From: Rhodanobacter_A agri
GTDB taxonomy: Bacteria; Pseudomonadota; Gammaproteobacteria; Xanthomonadales; Rhodanobacteraceae
DNA: 64,000 nucleotides
Reading direction: 5' to 3'
NCBI RefSeq assembly: GCF_044904705.1
Contig: NZ_JADIKL010000004.1
Location: forward strand, 62,001-126,000
Below, one piece after another: positions 61,807 through 64,000 of this stretch (its first letter is position 1; each line of letters starts with the position of its first letter). A program made the translations under genes and the position numbers. A model generated the notes under the pieces. That model was not told where the DNA came from. It saw only the letters and a list, made by a program, of their open reading frames with translations, and did no database searches.

Positions 61807-62577
61807 ATGGAGCGAACTGTGGCGCAATCCGTAGAAGCATTGTTTGACCCGAATTCGTACCCCATCGAGATGATCACGGGACGCGACATAGGTGCCGGAT
61901 ACATGAGGGGATGCGGCCTGGAGTTTTGGGGGCTCTATCCGCGACTGGAAAGTGACCCCATATTTGCCAAAGCACTCGCAGCGGCGTGGGCCAGAGGGTC
62001 GCTTCTGCATCCCCATAAGCTCGCGAACCTCTATCTTATGGTGCGCTATGGGATGAAGGATGATCGCAGCAATATCTTCGAGTTCGGCAGCTACATGGGA
62101 GGTTCTGCCGTCTTCATGGGATCGATCCTGAAGGCGCTTGGCCGAAAGGGTGCCGTCTATGCCTTTGACACTTTCGAAGGCATGCCGGAAACGGACCCGA
62201 TACGTGACCATCATCGAGCTGGTGACTTTGCCGATGCTGGCTATCAGGAGCTGCTGGGCTACATCGAAGAGCATGGGCTGGCGCCCTACGTGAAGCCAGT
62301 CAAGGGTTTGTTCGACCTGACGCTGCCGGCCATGTTGCCGACGATTGGGGACGTGGGGCTGATCCACATCGACTGCGACATCTACGAGCCAATCAAATAC
62401 CTCGTCAACACGACGTTTCCTAAGCTGTCCACGGGGACATATGTCGTTTTTGACGATCCTCTGTTCAGCTCGTGCCTTGGGGCCTTTGACGCCGTGCAAG
62501 AGTCGGTCATTCGCGGTTTCGAGCTGACTGCCGAGCAGGTGTATCCACATTTGGTGTTCCGGTATCCCGCGCTGTAG
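61807..62577 (+). CDS. TylF-like class I methyltransferase
   Basis: A 256-residue SAM-dependent methyltransferase. Motif I is EFGSYMGGS (92-100), followed by YAFDTFEGMP (119-127), the DTFEGMP block seen in TylF/MycF sugar O-methyltransferases, then HIDCDIYEP (188-196) for the metal or substrate site and VVFDD (213-217). Members often modify sugars or surface glycans. ATG 61807 is used; ATG 61717 in the same frame would add 30 residues with no family match. GC is about 52-55 percent in two sampled lines, below nearby genes, so horizontal arrival is likely. It stands alone between the tRNA-Val repeats. Confidence 0.85.
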   Translation: MERTVAQSVEALFDPNSYPIEMITGRDIGAGYMRGCGLEFWGLYPRLESDPIFAKALAAAWARGSLLHPHKLANLYLMVRYGMKDDRSNIFEFGSYMGGSAVFMGSILKALGRKGAVYAFDTFEGMPETDPIRDHHRAGDFADAGYQELLGYIEEHGLAPYVKPVKGLFDLTLPAMLPTIGDVGLIHIDCDIYEPIKYLVNTTFPKLSTGTYVVFDDPLFSSCLGAFDAVQESVIRGFELTAEQVYPHLVFRYPAL

Positions 62578-63069
62578 TAGCGTAGGGCGCGCATGGAGCG
62601 TTGGAGTGTGTCGGGCGAAGAGATAGACCGACGCATGCGGGTGGCGCACGCATTCCGCGTCCTGCGGAACAGGTTGATCTAAATCCGCTGTACATGTGCC
62701 TCATGACCGGCGTGTTTCGTGGTGCCTGATCCTGTCGCAGCCGCACCCTGCGTACTGGAGCAGCTGTATGTGCTTTCCGCACCAGCCGCAGTTGAGTGGC
62801 ACCATGTAGCAGCAGTCCATCTCGGTAACCTTTTCCGTGCCGAACGTCGGCGGCCCTCCGGGCACTTGGCCACCTCCAGCATCTCCATGGTGTCGCAGAG
62901 CCAAGGTGTCGGGGTGATACGGACGTGCATGCTAGAGAAAGTTCGTCGAATCCCGCCTCAAGGGTGTGACGGATTGACTCAGGCGCTCAGCGCAATACGG
63001 GGTTTCATGCGGGCGAGCATGAATTCCCGCGATCGCGTCAGGTCTCGATTTCGTTGATCTTCCACGACA
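62578..63069. other. right part of the islet, decayed sequence
   Basis: No intact gene is supported in this roughly 490-bp part or in the further 150 bp after the repeat (63172-63323). A minus-strand frame at 62701-62904 has a Cys-rich stretch (CCYMVPLNCGWCGKH) that could be a remnant of a zinc-binding protein. Confidence 0.5.
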
Positions 63070-63171
63070 TTGACATGATGGGAAGCACAAGTTCGACCCT
63101 TGTACAGCCCACTACCTTCAAACCAACAACAGCAGGCTTTCGGCCTTTGCGCCGTTTCTGCTTTTGGGGCC
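63070..63171 (+). repeat. degenerate copy of the tRNA-Val 3' end (att-like), copy 2
   Basis: This copy has TTGACATG, then CACAAGTTCGACCCTTGTA and CAGCCCACTACCTTCAAA. The 5' half of the tRNA is absent and the acceptor 3' strand has changes (A for C in ACCGCCC, T for C in CCA). It looks like the relic side of an integration or duplication that encloses 1.6-1.7 kb. Confidence 0.75.
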
Positions 63172-63323
63172 GGCTGGCTCTGGACCGACCCCGCGTAGCC
63201 GGCAGGGGCTCGGCGCATAGCTCCCGGGTCGCCGATCCGGCGCTGTTCGCGCCGTAGCGATACACATCCCTTCACCTGCGGGCAACCGCGAAAGCGGAAT
63301 CACTGATACCGGGAGTCTGGACC

Positions 63324-63677
63324 ATGGACAACACTGATTCGGCGTTCTGTGCGATCTATCGCTGGCGGCTCCATCCGGGATCCGAGGCATCCTTCGTCCA
63401 GGCATGGTCGCGAGTCACGGAGTTGCTGTTGAACACGCGGGGATCGCTTGGATCGCGTTTGCACCGCGGCCCCGAGGGCATCTGGTACAGCTATACGCAG
63501 TGGCCATCGGCGGAGGCAAAGGCCGAAGGTCTCGCGCGTCCGTCTGTCGATCCGGAAGCTTGGCAGCAATTGCGGGCGGCCATTGCCGAAAGCTTGCCGG
63601 AATTGATCCTTGAGCCTGTGTCAGACTTTCTCGCGCCCCTTCCGCAAGGTGGTTGTTCAAGCAAATCGATGGGCTAA
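63324..63677 (+). CDS. Antibiotic biosynthesis monooxygenase (ABM) domain protein
   Basis: A 117-residue protein with the ABM dimeric alpha/beta-barrel pattern: FCAIYRWRLHPGSEASFVQAW, SLGSRLHRGPEGIWYSYTQWPS, and a C-terminal helix. Such proteins act as small monooxygenases or heme- or quinone-related enzymes; the substrate cannot be told. ATG 63324 follows GGGAG. It lies 152 bp after the repeat, with housekeeping-like GC again. Confidence 0.85.
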   Translation: MDNTDSAFCAIYRWRLHPGSEASFVQAWSRVTELLLNTRGSLGSRLHRGPEGIWYSYTQWPSAEAKAEGLARPSVDPEAWQQLRAAIAESLPELILEPVSDFLAPLPQGGCSSKSMG

Positions 63678-63700
63678 GTATTTTCAACCGGAGCGTTGCG

Positions 63701-64000
63701 ATGGTCTATCTGTGGGTCAAGAGCTTCCATGTGCTGTTCGTGATCGCCTGGATGGCCACGGTGTTCTACCTGCCGCGCATCCTGGTGAATCTCGCCGAGG
63801 CCGGCGACGAGCCGGCGGTGAAGGCGCGGCTATTGCTGATGGGGCGGCGGTTGTACAAGTTCGGCCACAACATGTTCGGCATGGCCTTCCTGTTCGGCCT
63901 GACGCTCTGGCAGGGCTGGCGGTTGTTTCCGTCGAGACTGCCGAACGTGGCCGCGGGCATGCACTGGATCGACGCCAAGCTGACCCTGGTGGTCGTGCTG
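63701..64000 (+). CDS. HemJ/CopD-like membrane protein (cut by window edge)
   Basis: The first 100 residues of a membrane protein with the pattern VKSFHVLFVIAWMATVFYLPRILV, close to the start of HemJ (UPF0093), the oxygen-dependent protoporphyrinogen oxidase used where HemG and HemY are missing, and of the wider CopD family. The conserved His (H10) and the second helix with GRRLYKFGHNMFG are seen. ATG 63701 follows GGAG. The rest is outside the window, so HemJ versus another CopD-like protein stays open. Confidence 0.75.
   Translation, partial: MVYLWVKSFHVLFVIAWMATVFYLPRILVNLAEAGDEPAVKARLLLMGRRLYKFGHNMFGMAFLFGLTLWQGWRLFPSRLPNVAAGMHWIDAKLTLVVVL

Noticed and set aside
61445..63069. An integrase or transposase gene in the islet
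   Set aside because: No frame shows a tyrosine or serine recombinase or a DDE pattern; only the methyltransferase is supported.

Overview
The window looks like the chromosome of a GC-rich gammaproteobacterium of the order Xanthomonadales, most probably Rhodanobacteraceae (Rhodanobacter, Dyella or a relative). The reasons are the dense GC-rich genes, the many TonB-dependent receptors with an N-terminal carboxypeptidase-like domain, the RegB/RegA-type redox system, and the envelope cluster pyrH-frr-uppS-cdsA-dxr-rseP-bamA-lpxD-fabZ-lpxA-lpxB-rnhB-dnaE-accA. This placement comes from family knowledge; no database was searched.

Layout. Positions 1-4469 (minus strand) hold a proton-coupled peptide transporter, a RegB/RegA redox two-component pair and the start of a TonB-dependent receptor cut by the window edge. 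Positions 4688-7133 (plus) hold dgkA and a lemA-TPM-TPM operon. Positions 7400-16450 (minus) look like a peptide-scavenging locus: an exported S9 peptidase and two paralogous TonB-dependent receptors, each unit with its own terminator. Positions 16601-23140 carry lgt-thyA, an exported aspartyl-protease-like protein, folA, a MutT/ThiE-like fusion, darP, a DUF1653 protein and pmbA. Positions 23497-29518 carry a DUF4870 membrane protein facing a minus-strand series (accA, a thioredoxin-like protein, an NYN/OST-HTH protein, tilS, xseB, ispA). Positions 29781-47934 hold dnaE and the conserved envelope and translation cluster, ending in sodB. Positions 48046-49782 carry grxD-yciK-marC. Positions 50614-56743 hold two more TonB-dependent receptors. 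Then come ppnN, tRNA-Asn, a FimT-like minor pilin, uvrB, tRNA-Val(GAC) and an AT-richer islet, followed by an ABM-domain protein and the start of a HemJ/CopD-like membrane protein.

The main genes cooperate in envelope building (lpxA/B/D, fabZ, bamA, rseP, uppS, cdsA, lgt, accA, dgkA), isoprenoid synthesis (dxr, ispA, uppS), folate and thymidylate metabolism (thyA, folA), and peptide capture (TonB receptors, S9 peptidase, POT transporter).

Three non-coding observations stand out. First, a 267-268 bp repeat occurs twice (23159-23426 and 49782-50048). It has terminal inverted repeats and an internal 18-bp stem in which five base pairs differ between copies but stay paired. Second, the 3' half of tRNA-Val and its terminator is imperfectly duplicated 1.7 kb downstream, bracketing a lower-GC islet with a TylF-like methyltransferase. 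Third, a perfect 25-nt palindrome lies between fimT and uvrB over the likely uvrB promoter. No CRISPR array, complete transposon or prophage was seen.
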